A DNA stretch of 8,560 nucleotides from Flavobacteriaceae bacterium (GTDB lineage: Bacteria; Bacteroidota; Bacteroidia; Flavobacteriales; Flavobacteriaceae). The translations under genes and the position numbers were made by a program. The stretch is from positions 1-8,560 of the forward strand of contig JAESUF010000226.1 in assembly GCA_016763215.1 (NCBI GenBank), written 5' to 3'. Position 1 is the stretch's first letter; each line of letters begins with the position of its first letter. The notes beneath the pieces are model-generated. The model saw nothing but the letters and a program-made list of their open reading frames with translations. It had not been told where the DNA came from and made no database searches. This document shows positions 1 through 6,211 of this stretch, in pieces.

Positions 1-23
1 TAACATATCATTTCATTTTGAGT

Positions 24-31
24 TAAGTTTG
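24..31 (+). promoter_or_regulatory. Putative Bacteroidetes -7 element before the thioesterase gene
   Basis: The sequence TAAGTTTG matches the Bacteroidetes -7 consensus TAnnTTTG exactly. The matching -33 TTG would fall at or before the window edge and cannot be checked. The element ends only 4 bases before the ATG, so a transcript made from it would have almost no leader. That makes it either a leaderless start or a chance match in AT-rich DNA. Confidence 0.3.
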
Positions 32-35
32 TTTT

Positions 36-424
36 ATGAGCATTTTTAAAACGAATTATAGTGTAGTTGAAAAACATATTGATAGCTTAAATCATGTGAA
101 TAATGTGGTGTATCTTGAATGGATGCAAGACATTGCCAATCTGCACTGGATAGTATTAAAAGAAGGGCATACTATTTCTGAATATGTTTGGGTAGTAATT
201 AAGCATGAAATTGATTATTTGCGCCAAGCTCTTCTAGGAGATGAAATCGAAGCAAGAACATGGGTTGAGAAACAGGAGGGATTAAGTCGGTACGTCATGT
301 GGAGTTTTACAAGAACAATAAGCTCCTTGTGAAAGCACAAACAACCTATTGCTTGTTAGACGCTGAAACATTCAAACCTACTAGAATAACAGATAAAATT
401 TTACGTACGTTAGCTCCGAAATAA
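36..424 (+). pseudogene. Acyl-CoA/acyl-ACP thioesterase (4HBT hotdog family), frameshifted
   Basis: This is a YbgC/FatB-like hotdog thioesterase that would hydrolyse acyl thioesters in the cytoplasm. The intact first frame gives 98 residues and contains the family signature D16-SLNHVNN-V-Y, with the active-site Asp and the HVNN turn at residues 20-23. After residue 88 (codon at 297-299) the frame runs into an early stop at 330-332. Reading in the next frame from about base 300 gives VEFYKNNKLLVKAQTTYCLL and continues to a stop at 422-424, the expected final strands of this fold. Adding one base (for example a G in CATGTGG) would give a 129-residue protein, a normal length. An in-frame stop at 24-26 rules out an upstream start. 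It is the first of four closely spaced plus-strand genes. Seen: the two frames. Inferred: recent disruption or a sequence error. Confidence 0.85.
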
Positions 425-427
425 CTG

Positions 428-435
428 TACCTTTG
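428..435 (+). promoter_or_regulatory. Putative Bacteroidetes -7 promoter element for the helicase gene
   Basis: TACCTTTG matches TAnnTTTG exactly and is followed by a GC-richer start area, as is common at flavobacterial promoters. It lies just after the restored thioesterase stop and 22 bases before the helicase ATG, a fitting leader length. No clean TTG lies 17-23 bases upstream (the nearest is TTA), so the -33 side is weak. If real, the helicase and the genes after it can be transcribed independently of the thioesterase gene. Confidence 0.45.
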
Positions 436-457
436 TGGCCAGAATTAAACCAGAGTT

Positions 458-1575
458 ATGAGCACATTTGCGTCTTTAGGAATTAAGAAAGAATTTATAC
501 AATCTATTAAGGAATTAGGGATTTCTACACCTACAGAAATTCAAGAAAAAACAATTCCGGTGCTGTTAGGGGAAAGAACTGATTTTATTGGTTTGGCACA
601 GACAGGAACTGGAAAGACAGCAGCTTTCGGATTGCCTATTGTTCAACAGATCGACCCTTCAAATGATGCTGTCCAAGCATTAATATTGTCGCCAACTAGA
701 GAACTGGTTCAACAAATAAAAAAGCAATTATTTAAGTTTACGAAATACAATACCGAAAAGATTTTTGTTGAGGGTGTTTATGGAGGAGAAAAAATCGATC
801 GTCAAATTAATAATTTAAAAAGAACTACACATATTATTGTAGCGACTCCTGGTCGTTTGATTGATCTAATTGAGCGAGGAAATGTCGATTTAAAAAGTAT
901 CAGAACTTTAGTTTTGGATGAAGCAGATGAAATGCTGAGTATGGGATTCAAACAAGATTTGAATAGAATCTTAAAATACACATCGGGAGAACGTAATACG
1001 TGGTTGTTTTCTGCAACGATGCCCGAAGAGATTCAAAGAATTATTAAAACATACATGGATTCGAATGCTTCTCGTGTTGAGATTGATAGAAATGCATTGG
1101 TAAATGCAAATATTAGCCATCGTTTTGCTAAAACTTCGATTAAAGAGAAAACAGATGCAATCATCCGTTTTTTAGAAAAAAGAGAGGCAGAGCGAGGGAT
1201 TATTTTTTGCAGAACAAAAGCGGGAACTCAAAATTTGACAAAGCAGTTGCTCGAAGAAGGGTTTTCTGCAGGAGCCTTAGAAGGTGATATGCAACAAAGA
1301 GATCGTGAAAAAGTAATGCGCGCCTTTAAAAATGAAAGTTTACAATACTTGATTTCTACCGATGTTTCTGCAAGAGGAATCGATGTGAGCGGACTGTCTT
1401 TTGTAATTCATCATCAATTACCAGAACAATTAGAATATTATACACATAGAAGCGGTAGAACTGCAGGGCAGGAAATACGGGGATTTCTATAGCGTTTATA
1501 TTGCCAAGTGAGGTTCAACGGATTTATGAAATTCAAAAAGAACTAAATATTACATTTACAGAAACTACAGTTTAA
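458..1575 (+). pseudogene. DEAD-box ATP-dependent RNA helicase, frameshifted in motif VI
   Basis: A cytoplasmic RNA helicase that unwinds RNA duplexes with ATP. The first frame (458-1492, 344 residues) carries nearly the full core: Q motif around GISTPTEIQ (21-29), Walker A AQTGTGKT (47-54), PTREL (79-83), TPGR (130-133), DEAD (154-157), SAT (185-187), IIFCRTK (248-254), STDVSARGID (300-309) and HRSGRTA (330-336). Straight after HRSGRTA the frame changes to GQEIRGFL and stops. Restoring one base between 1465 and 1466 gives RTA-R-AGNTGISIAFILPSE and an open frame to the stop at 1573-1575, about 372 residues in all. As it stands the product lacks the last Arg of motif VI (HRxGRTxR) and the last helicase strand, so it would probably be inactive. 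Even when restored it has only a short tail and no DbpA-type RNA-binding domain. The next gene starts 5 bases after the restored stop. Confidence 0.9.
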
Positions 1576-1580
1576 ATGTA

Positions 1581-2210
1581 ATGGACATCATTTATGTTTT
1601 AGATATTATAGGAACCTTTGCCTTTGCTATTAGTGGGGCTTTAGTTGCTTCTAAGAAAAACTTTGACCTCTTTGGAGTGATTATCATTGCTTTTGTTACT
1701 GCTGTAGGAGGAGGGATGCTTCGTGATGTTCTTATCAATGCGCATCCAATTAACTGGATTGGAGATTTAAATTATATATGGACTATTTTAATAGCGGTAA
1801 TTTTCACACTCTTATTCAAAAGTAAGATTGCTCCTTTGGGCAAGACCATGTTTTTATTTGATACAATTGGAATCGGTGTCTTTACTATATTAGGGTTGCA
1901 AAAAGGACTGTCGTATGAATTGCATCCTTTTGTTTCATTAATTATGGGAATGATTTCTGCAGTTTTTGGGGGTGTTATACGTGATGTTTTAACCAATGAA
2001 GTCCCGTTAATTTTTAAGAAAGAGATTTATGCATTGGCTTGCTTGTCAGGCGGTGCTGTTTATCTGTTAGTGATTAACATACCATTGTCTAAGCCTGTTA
2101 GTTTTATTATTGGAGCATTGATTGTTATTATCATTCGGTCTATTGCTGTGAAATTCCATCTTGAACTCCCAAAAATAAAAGGTGATATCTTCGGGAAACT
2201 AAAAGAATAA
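1581..2210 (+). CDS. TRIC / UPF0126 family membrane protein (YadS/YicG type)
   Basis: A 209-residue inner-membrane protein of the prokaryotic trimeric intracellular cation channel family (UPF0126). About seven hydrophobic helices fill the chain, and it shows the family's internal duplication: LDIIGTFAFAISG (7-19) pairs with FDTIGIGVFTILG (93-105), and GGGMLRDV (43-50) pairs with FGGVIRDV (129-136). The GxxRDV glycine/arginine motifs mark the pore-lining kinked helices. Family members conduct monovalent cations, and some have been linked to small-molecule uptake; the substrate cannot be read here. The length is normal for the family. The ATG at 1576 is followed directly by TAA, so 1581 is the start. 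It is probably co-transcribed with the helicase gene (5-base gap) and the MaoC gene (7-base gap). Confidence 0.9.
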   Translation: MDIIYVLDIIGTFAFAISGALVASKKNFDLFGVIIIAFVTAVGGGMLRDVLINAHPINWIGDLNYIWTILIAVIFTLLFKSKIAPLGKTMFLFDTIGIGVFTILGLQKGLSYELHPFVSLIMGMISAVFGGVIRDVLTNEVPLIFKKEIYALACLSGGAVYLLVINIPLSKPVSFIIGALIVIIIRSIAVKFHLELPKIKGDIFGKLKE

Positions 2211-2217
2211 ATGTTCT

Positions 2218-2679
2218 ATGGAAACAGTACGATTTAAAAATATAGCTGAATTCAAGTCGATGATCGGAAAGGAATTACCTGTATCTGATTGGATTGTGAT
2301 TACCCAGGAAATGATTCATGATTTTGCGAACGCTACACTAGATAAACAATGGGTTCATGTAGATGTTGAAAGGGCAACAAAAGAATCGCCTTTTAAGAGT
2401 ACCATCGCTCATGGATTTATGTCTTTATCGATGTTGTCTAAGATGCTGGGAGATATTATTTCTATTGATAGTGTAAAAATGGGATTGAATTATGGATTGA
2501 ATTCTGTAAGATTTCCGCATCCTGTTCCTGTAAACAGTAGACTTCAGATGTTCTCTTCAATCAAAAATATAGAAGATCAAAAACAAGGAGTTAAAATTAC
2601 GTTTATGTGTACTGTAGTTATAGAGGGGGTTGAAAAACCTGCCTGTGTAGCCGAGTTTCTTGCCATGATGTTTGAATAA
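2218..2679 (+). CDS. MaoC-family (R)-specific enoyl-CoA hydratase-like protein
   Basis: A 153-residue single-hotdog protein of the MaoC / NodN-like dehydratase group. Family members add water to trans-2-enoyl-CoA (or remove it from 3-hydroxyacyl-CoA), typically as dimers in the cytoplasm. The hydratase signature is visible: the Asp at residue 42 and the His at residue 47 in LDKQWVHVD supply the catalytic pair, followed by the SPFKSTIAHGFMSLSM helix (57-72). The NodN-like form uses DKQWVH instead of GDxNPxH. Length and domain are complete. The ATG at 2211-2213 is out of frame, so 2218 is the start. It is the last gene of the plus-strand run and ends right before a hairpin. The thioesterase at the other end of the run also acts on acyl-CoA, but a shared pathway is only a guess. 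Confidence 0.88.
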   Translation: METVRFKNIAEFKSMIGKELPVSDWIVITQEMIHDFANATLDKQWVHVDVERATKESPFKSTIAHGFMSLSMLSKMLGDIISIDSVKMGLNYGLNSVRFPHPVPVNSRLQMFSSIKNIEDQKQGVKITFMCTVVIEGVEKPACVAEFLAMMFE

Positions 2680-2683
2680 AAAA

Positions 2684-2703
2684 AGCATCTCAAATGAGAT
2701 GCT
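2684..2703 (-). terminator. Hairpin terminator between convergent genes
   Basis: AGCATCTCA at 2684-2692 is the exact reverse complement of TGAGATGCT at 2695-2703, leaving a 2-base gap (a 4-base loop if the last pair opens). Read on the minus strand, the stem is followed by a run of seven T, the classic intrinsic layout for the gene that stops at 2729. On the plus strand the run of A comes before the stem and only CCTT follows, so it would be weaker for the MaoC gene, although a shared bidirectional role is possible. Confidence 0.8.
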
Positions 2704-2728
2704 CCTTAATTTCATGTTGAATGTGGCT

Positions 2729-3169
2729 CTATGACAACCATCCATTAGCTCTTGTCTTTTTAGCGTATACATATAAAAAGACGGCAAACAATGGAATCAT
2801 AAGTAGCATACTGTAATTAAATGCAGTGTAGTATTGCGTTTCACCCGTTATAAACAAACCGTTAATGGTTTGTATTAGCACTGCTAATAAGCCTATAAAA
2901 AATAAAGTTACTGCAAGTTTTTTTCTCAACAGCAATAGAATACAGGCAAAAATAGAGCTAAATACAGCTATCGCAAAGATGGCTGTGGACCAATAAGGCG
3001 AATCTATAGCTAAATTTAAGAGTTCAGGCGAATCTTTAAACATCTCATAGAACCTATCTGTTTGATATGCTTGTTGAAGGTAAGCGTCAACACCCATTCC
3101 ATTCCAAATTAGTGCTAAAACACCAATGACCCAAAATAGGACATTGGGTTTGTTTGAATTTTCTGACAT
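2729..3169 (-). CDS. Four-helix integral membrane protein of unknown function
   Basis: A 146-residue membrane protein that I do not recognise by function. It has four hydrophobic segments at about residues 10-26, 59-81, 84-107 and 116-135. Between the first two lies a polar loop (GVDAYLQQAYQTDRFYEMF) that would face the periplasm if the short polar N-terminus is cytoplasmic; an RKK cluster (82-84) and a KK (137-138) fit cytoplasmic sides. I have the impression that similar small proteins are common in Flavobacteriia and sometimes labelled sugar transporter, but nothing in the sequence supports transport. The ATG at 3167-3169 is preceded by an A-rich leader. It is transcribed divergently from the regulator pair across 128 bases and ends at its own hairpin terminator, so it is probably a single-gene unit. 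Confidence 0.75.
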   Translation of the reverse strand: MSENSNKPNVLFWVIGVLALIWNGMGVDAYLQQAYQTDRFYEMFKDSPELLNLAIDSPYWSTAIFAIAVFSSIFACILLLLRKKLAVTLFFIGLLAVLIQTINGLFITGETQYYTAFNYSMLLMIPLFAVFLYVYAKKTRANGWLS

Positions 3170-3226
3170 AAATAAAAAGTTTTAATTAATTGATTACCTA
3201 AAATTAAATAAATATTTTTAAATCTC

Positions 3227-3257
3227 TTGGTAATTTACAAAATGTAAAGTATATTTG
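3227..3257 (+). promoter_or_regulatory. Consensus Bacteroidetes promoter of the membrane protein / XRE pair
   Basis: TTG at 3227-3229 (-33) is followed after 20 bases by TATATTTG at 3250-3257, an exact match to the -7 consensus TAnnTTTG. Transcription would begin near 3262-3265, giving a leader of about 35 bases before the ATG at 3298. This is the best complete promoter in the window. Confidence 0.6.
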
Positions 3258-3290
3258 TCATTATATAAGGTATACTTGTCAATTTGTAAA
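3234..3290 (+). repeat. Operator-like repeats overlapping the promoter
   Basis: TTTACA-AAA-TGTAAA at 3234-3248 is a perfect inverted repeat placed in the spacer between the -33 and -7 elements. GTATATTTGTCA (3249-3260) recurs with one change as GTATACTTGTCA (3270-3281), exactly 21 bp apart, about two helical turns. TTTGTAAA at 3283-3290 is the reverse complement of TTTACAAA at 3234-3241. The first direct-repeat copy covers the -7 element and the second lies in the early transcribed leader. This is where an autorepressor would bind, and the downstream small XRE protein is the obvious candidate. The repeats are seen; binding is inferred. Confidence 0.5.
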
Positions 3291-3297
3291 ATAATAT

Positions 3298-3741
3298 ATG
3301 ATGAAAGATTCAATTTGTAAAAAAGAAAGAAGTCGAATAGAAAAAATGAATAAATTTCAATTAGCTCATAAATTCAAACGAATAGGTTGGTATGTGGTAG
3401 CAATTACTTTTTTGTTCATGATAGTCAATAAATTTGTTGATGAACCAGAATGGGTGAAACCATTGTTAAAGAACATCTTAGTTATTGGATTCTTATTAGT
3501 GTCACTAGCAAAAGATAAAATAGAAGATGAGTTTATCGACTCTTTAAGATCTCAATCCTATCGTTTGGCATTTGTTATTGGAGTTATTTATTCCGTTGTA
3601 CAGCCACAAGTAGAGTACATTGTCGATTATTTAATTGATGGTGAAGATGCAACTATGGGGTTTAGTTATTTCCAGGTATTAATTTTTATGTTATTGGTAC
3701 AAATCATGTTTTTTTATCAATTAAAAAGGTTCAATAGGTAG
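3298..3741 (+). CDS. Four-helix membrane protein paired with an XRE regulator
   Basis: A 147-residue membrane protein without a recognised enzymatic domain. The N-terminal 25 residues are basic and polar (CKKERSRIEK), followed by hydrophobic segments at about 28-46, 58-75, 88-107 and 124-142. The conserved-looking stretch KDKIEDEFIDSLRSQSYRL sits between helices 2 and 3, probably on the cytoplasmic side. I recognise the KIEDExI...LR..S pattern as typical of Bacteroidetes membrane proteins encoded just before small XRE regulators. By analogy with other membrane protein plus small-repressor pairs, it may sense an envelope or membrane state and control the repressor; that is inference. A second ATG (3301) and MNKF (3343-3345) are alternative starts. 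The XRE gene follows after a single base, so they are translationally linked. Confidence 0.75.
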   Translation: MMKDSICKKERSRIEKMNKFQLAHKFKRIGWYVVAITFLFMIVNKFVDEPEWVKPLLKNILVIGFLLVSLAKDKIEDEFIDSLRSQSYRLAFVIGVIYSVVQPQVEYIVDYLIDGEDATMGFSYFQVLIFMLLVQIMFFYQLKRFNR

Positions 3742-3742
3742 A

Positions 3743-3943
3743 ATGAAAAACACGATAAAAGTACAACGAGCTATTAAAGATTTTACGCAAGACGATCTTG
3801 CAAAGGAAATTGGTGTATCAAGGCAAACAATAAACTCGATAGAAAAGGGGCGTTATGTTCCTTCAACATTATTAGCATTAAAGCTTTCTAGAGTTTTTGG
3901 AATTTCAGTGAACGCTTTTTTTGAATTGGAAAGTGATGATTAA
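3743..3943 (+). CDS. Small XRE/Cro-family transcriptional regulator
   Basis: A 66-residue DNA-binding protein made of a single HTH_3 (Cro/CI) domain and almost nothing else. The helix-turn-helix spans about residues 16-36 (QDDLAKEIGVSRQ followed by TINSIEKG), where SRQTIN is the recognition helix and EKGRYVPS the usual loop that follows. The end, FGISVNAFFELE, is typical of YozG-type minimal XRE proteins encoded beside a membrane protein. It should bind DNA as a dimer and lacks a ligand-sensing domain, so any signal would have to come from a partner, presumably the membrane protein encoded one base upstream. The repeats around the promoter at 3227-3290 are its likely targets, which would make the unit autoregulated. 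Confidence 0.88.
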   Translation: MKNTIKVQRAIKDFTQDDLAKEIGVSRQTINSIEKGRYVPSTLLALKLSRVFGISVNAFFELESDD

Positions 3944-3989
3944 AATAATTCTAATTGTAGTGATTTTTTTAATTTGTCTATTTCTATAA

Positions 3990-6134
3990 TTATTCAATAA
4001 TTATCTTTCTTGATGCTGATCCATTTTGACCTTTTATTTTTAAAATGTAGAAACCATACTTAAGCTTGCTTATATCTAGGGGAATTGTGAAGCTTTCGTA
4101 CTTCATTCTCATAATTTCTATACCTGTTATATCAGTAACTAGAATCTCAGAAATTAATTCATCTGATTTTAATGTAAATACCCCTTTACTTGGATTTGGA
4201 TACAGAGACAACTGATTCGAAAAAACAGTATCTTCTACAGACAAACCTGTGTAAAATGCTCCAGCATAGCGACCATAATCAGGATCTACAAGTTGCGTAT
4301 TGCTTCCTTGCAAGAACCCCGGGATATTATTAATGTTTCCTCTCCAGGCACCTACTAATAAAAAATGCTGGTTAGGTGTATATACTGTTGTTCCTCCTCC
4401 AGGCCCAGGATCTGTAACGGAATGAGTATATTGTTCTGAAAATGTATGGTAATGATATCCGAAACCATCATGGTCATGCCCTCCGTATTCATCTAAACTT
4501 ATAGCATACCCCTTCATAGAAGAATGACTAGTTTCATATTTTCCAAACAAAGCAATACCATCATAGGCAAATGCAATTAATGGAGGGTGATCTTTAGAAT
4601 CATAATCATTTAAGTTGTATAAATTTAAGCCATTGCCACTAAATGAATGACCATCTGCATGGTAGTGTAAGCCCATTCCTCGACCAACATGAATTCCTGT
4701 TTTTGTTATTTCAGCATCTATAGCTGCAAATCTAAGCCCATTATTATAAGCAGGGTAAATGACAACACCATCAATGGCAATTCCGCATGAAGCTGTACTC
4801 GTGTAATTGTAAACATCATAATCAGTTGACGAGACGCCTTCATCTTCGGCAAGACTTCCATAGGTAGTTAAATCATTTTCAGTTAATGAAGATACTAATC
4901 CATAATCTTTTAATGGGATTTTGTTGAGTTGGGCTTCTAAGACTGCATTGCGGGTAATTGTTTGGTCTGGATATTGTGTTCCAGGGGTTCCATCACCTGG
5001 AGGTCTTGCTACATCGATTAAATAATTTGGACTGTCTGAAACATTATGGGATGCAATTACCATAAATGGATGAGATACTCCAAAATCATCTTTAGCATTT
5101 GTAAAATAAACATTAGCAACCGTACTAGCTCCATATTTCCCATTGTAAATATCTGAAGAAGCAAAAGTGCGCCCTAATAGATTTTTTCTAAACTCTAGGT
5201 ATGTAGATTTATCATAACGCAATGAGTTTCCTTCAGTTGTTAGTGATACTTCTATTGCATCTAAAGCACTTGTAGCCGCAGCGTCTGCTGTTGTAGAAGT
5301 TCCAAATTGAGTTTCATAAACATCGGCAATATCATTTAGAAACATTGATCCATAAAATGTACTGTTATCATAGTCCCAAACATCAGTTGGGTACGCCGCC
5401 CATTCATTTTCTTGCCAGTCAATACTTATCGGATTAAAATCAGACCCTTGCGGAATCTGTAAATCAATTAAATCAGTAGCGTCTGCTAAGAAAAACTCAG
5501 TAGCATCTCCTTCAATATTTGTAAACTCATAAGCGGTTCCATTTATTTTAAGCCATTTATCACTCCAGCTAGTTGATACTTCATATGTGCTTGTTGTTGA
5601 ATTATAAACATAGCGATCTACTGCTTTTACTTTTGTTGTACTTGAAGTTCCAGTAAATTCGATAGCGACATAACTGCTCTGTGAAGCTGTATTAGCATAA
5701 AAAGAACCTGCATCTGAAATTACAGCTTCAGAAGTATTTGAATCGTCGATGGCAAAATAGGATTGCATTAATGGTTTTATAATATATGTCCCAGATAACG
5801 AACCTGTCGAATTTGAATTAACATCAACAAATTGAAAAATACTACTCAAGAGTGAATTATGTGTAGCTCCAGAGGTATGAATATCATCTGTATTTATTAC
5901 ATTAATTTTCGTAGGGTCGCTGCTATCTATGCTCATAGCATTTGACTTTGTACTTGCATCTAAGAAAATAATGTACTTAAAGTTTTCAATAGAAGAGATC
6001 GCTGTCGGTGTCCAACTTTTAGTAAAACTATTTGCTAGAATTTCATTAAAATTTTGCGGACCATAAACGTCAATCGTTTGTGATTGAGCGGTTGTAATCG
6101 TTGCCAATAATACTAATAAAAATAAGTTCCTCAT
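3990..6134 (-). CDS. Secreted YHYH-domain protein with T9SS C-terminal sorting tail
   Basis: A 714-residue exported protein. I start it at the ATG at 6134, because the longer reading begins at TTG and adds 12 residues before an otherwise clean signal peptide (MRNLFLLVLLATITTAQSQ, cleavage near residue 16-18). Residues 18 to about 445 are rich in Ser/Thr/Asp and match no family I can name. Residues 450-637 form a YHYH-type domain: CGIAIDGVVIYPAYN, then a His-rich patch GLHYHADGH (488-496), then GGHDHDGFGYHYH (551-563). The clustered His/Asp residues could bind metal, but no activity is established for the domain. Residues 638-714 are a type A T9SS sorting domain (LYPNPSKG at 644-651, then beta strands ending in FYILKIKGQ and KIIIE), which routes the protein through the outer membrane and usually leads to surface attachment or release. 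It follows the GH113-like gene by 77 bases. Confidence 0.85.
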   Translation of the reverse strand: MRNLFLLVLLATITTAQSQTIDVYGPQNFNEILANSFTKSWTPTAISSIENFKYIIFLDASTKSNAMSIDSSDPTKINVINTDDIHTSGATHNSLLSSIFQFVDVNSNSTGSLSGTYIIKPLMQSYFAIDDSNTSEAVISDAGSFYANTASQSSYVAIEFTGTSSTTKVKAVDRYVYNSTTSTYEVSTSWSDKWLKINGTAYEFTNIEGDATEFFLADATDLIDLQIPQGSDFNPISIDWQENEWAAYPTDVWDYDNSTFYGSMFLNDIADVYETQFGTSTTADAAATSALDAIEVSLTTEGNSLRYDKSTYLEFRKNLLGRTFASSDIYNGKYGASTVANVYFTNAKDDFGVSHPFMVIASHNVSDSPNYLIDVARPPGDGTPGTQYPDQTITRNAVLEAQLNKIPLKDYGLVSSLTENDLTTYGSLAEDEGVSSTDYDVYNYTSTASCGIAIDGVVIYPAYNNGLRFAAIDAEITKTGIHVGRGMGLHYHADGHSFSGNGLNLYNLNDYDSKDHPPLIAFAYDGIALFGKYETSHSSMKGYAISLDEYGGHDHDGFGYHYHTFSEQYTHSVTDPGPGGGTTVYTPNQHFLLVGAWRGNINNIPGFLQGSNTQLVDPDYGRYAGAFYTGLSVEDTVFSNQLSLYPNPSKGVFTLKSDELISEILVTDITGIEIMRMKYESFTIPLDISKLKYGFYILKIKGQNGSASRKIIIE

Positions 6135-6157
6135 TGCATCTAATATTAGATGCAATG
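6132..6157. promoter_or_regulatory. Perfect 26-bp palindrome covering the YHYH gene start codon
   Basis: CATTGCATCTAAT followed directly by its exact reverse complement ATTAGATGCAATG, with no spacer and no mismatch. On the minus strand the last three bases are the ATG of the YHYH gene. In RNA this could fold into a hairpin that closes off the start codon; in DNA it is an ideal dimer-binding operator. The sequence is seen, the role is inferred. Confidence 0.6.
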
Positions 6158-6192
6158 GTAGTATATTCAACTAAGATTAATGAATTTTACAA

Positions 6193-6208
6193 GTGACAAA
6201 AGGTGACA
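6193..6208. repeat. GTGACA direct repeat, 10-bp period, upstream of the YHYH gene
   Basis: GTGACA occurs at 6193-6198 and again at 6203-6208, one helical turn apart, within the 77-base gap between the GH113-like stop and the YHYH ATG. The position about 60-75 bases upstream of the start codon suits an activator site, but two 6-base copies are weak evidence. Confidence 0.3.
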
Positions 6209-6211
6209 TTG

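Noticed and set aside
297..1470. Programmed ribosomal frameshifting in the thioesterase and helicase genes
   Set aside because: Neither site has a slippery heptamer, and neither family is known to use frameshifting; a lost base explains both more simply.
1772..1996. A 74-codon open frame on the minus strand
   Set aside because: It lies wholly inside the TRIC gene on the other strand, and its translation has no recognisable family pattern; it is a shadow of a well-supported gene.
2557..2787. A 76-codon open frame on the minus strand
   Set aside because: It overlaps the MaoC gene, the hairpin terminator and the end of the membrane protein gene, so it cannot be a normal gene.
3298..3943. Toxin-antitoxin module made of the membrane protein and XRE gene
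   Set aside because: The membrane protein is a four-helix protein of 147 residues without toxin-like features, and the layout fits a sensor/regulator pair better; there is no direct support for toxicity.
3986..4004. Palindrome ATAATTATT-C-AATAATTAT as terminator of the convergent XRE and YHYH genes
   Set aside because: The arms are all A/T, the stop codon of the YHYH gene lies inside it, and no T-run follows on either strand, so it would be a very weak terminator.
6135..6170. A 12-residue N-terminal extension of the YHYH protein
   Set aside because: It would start at TTG and run through the palindrome, placing extra residues before a good signal peptide; the ATG at 6134 is far better.
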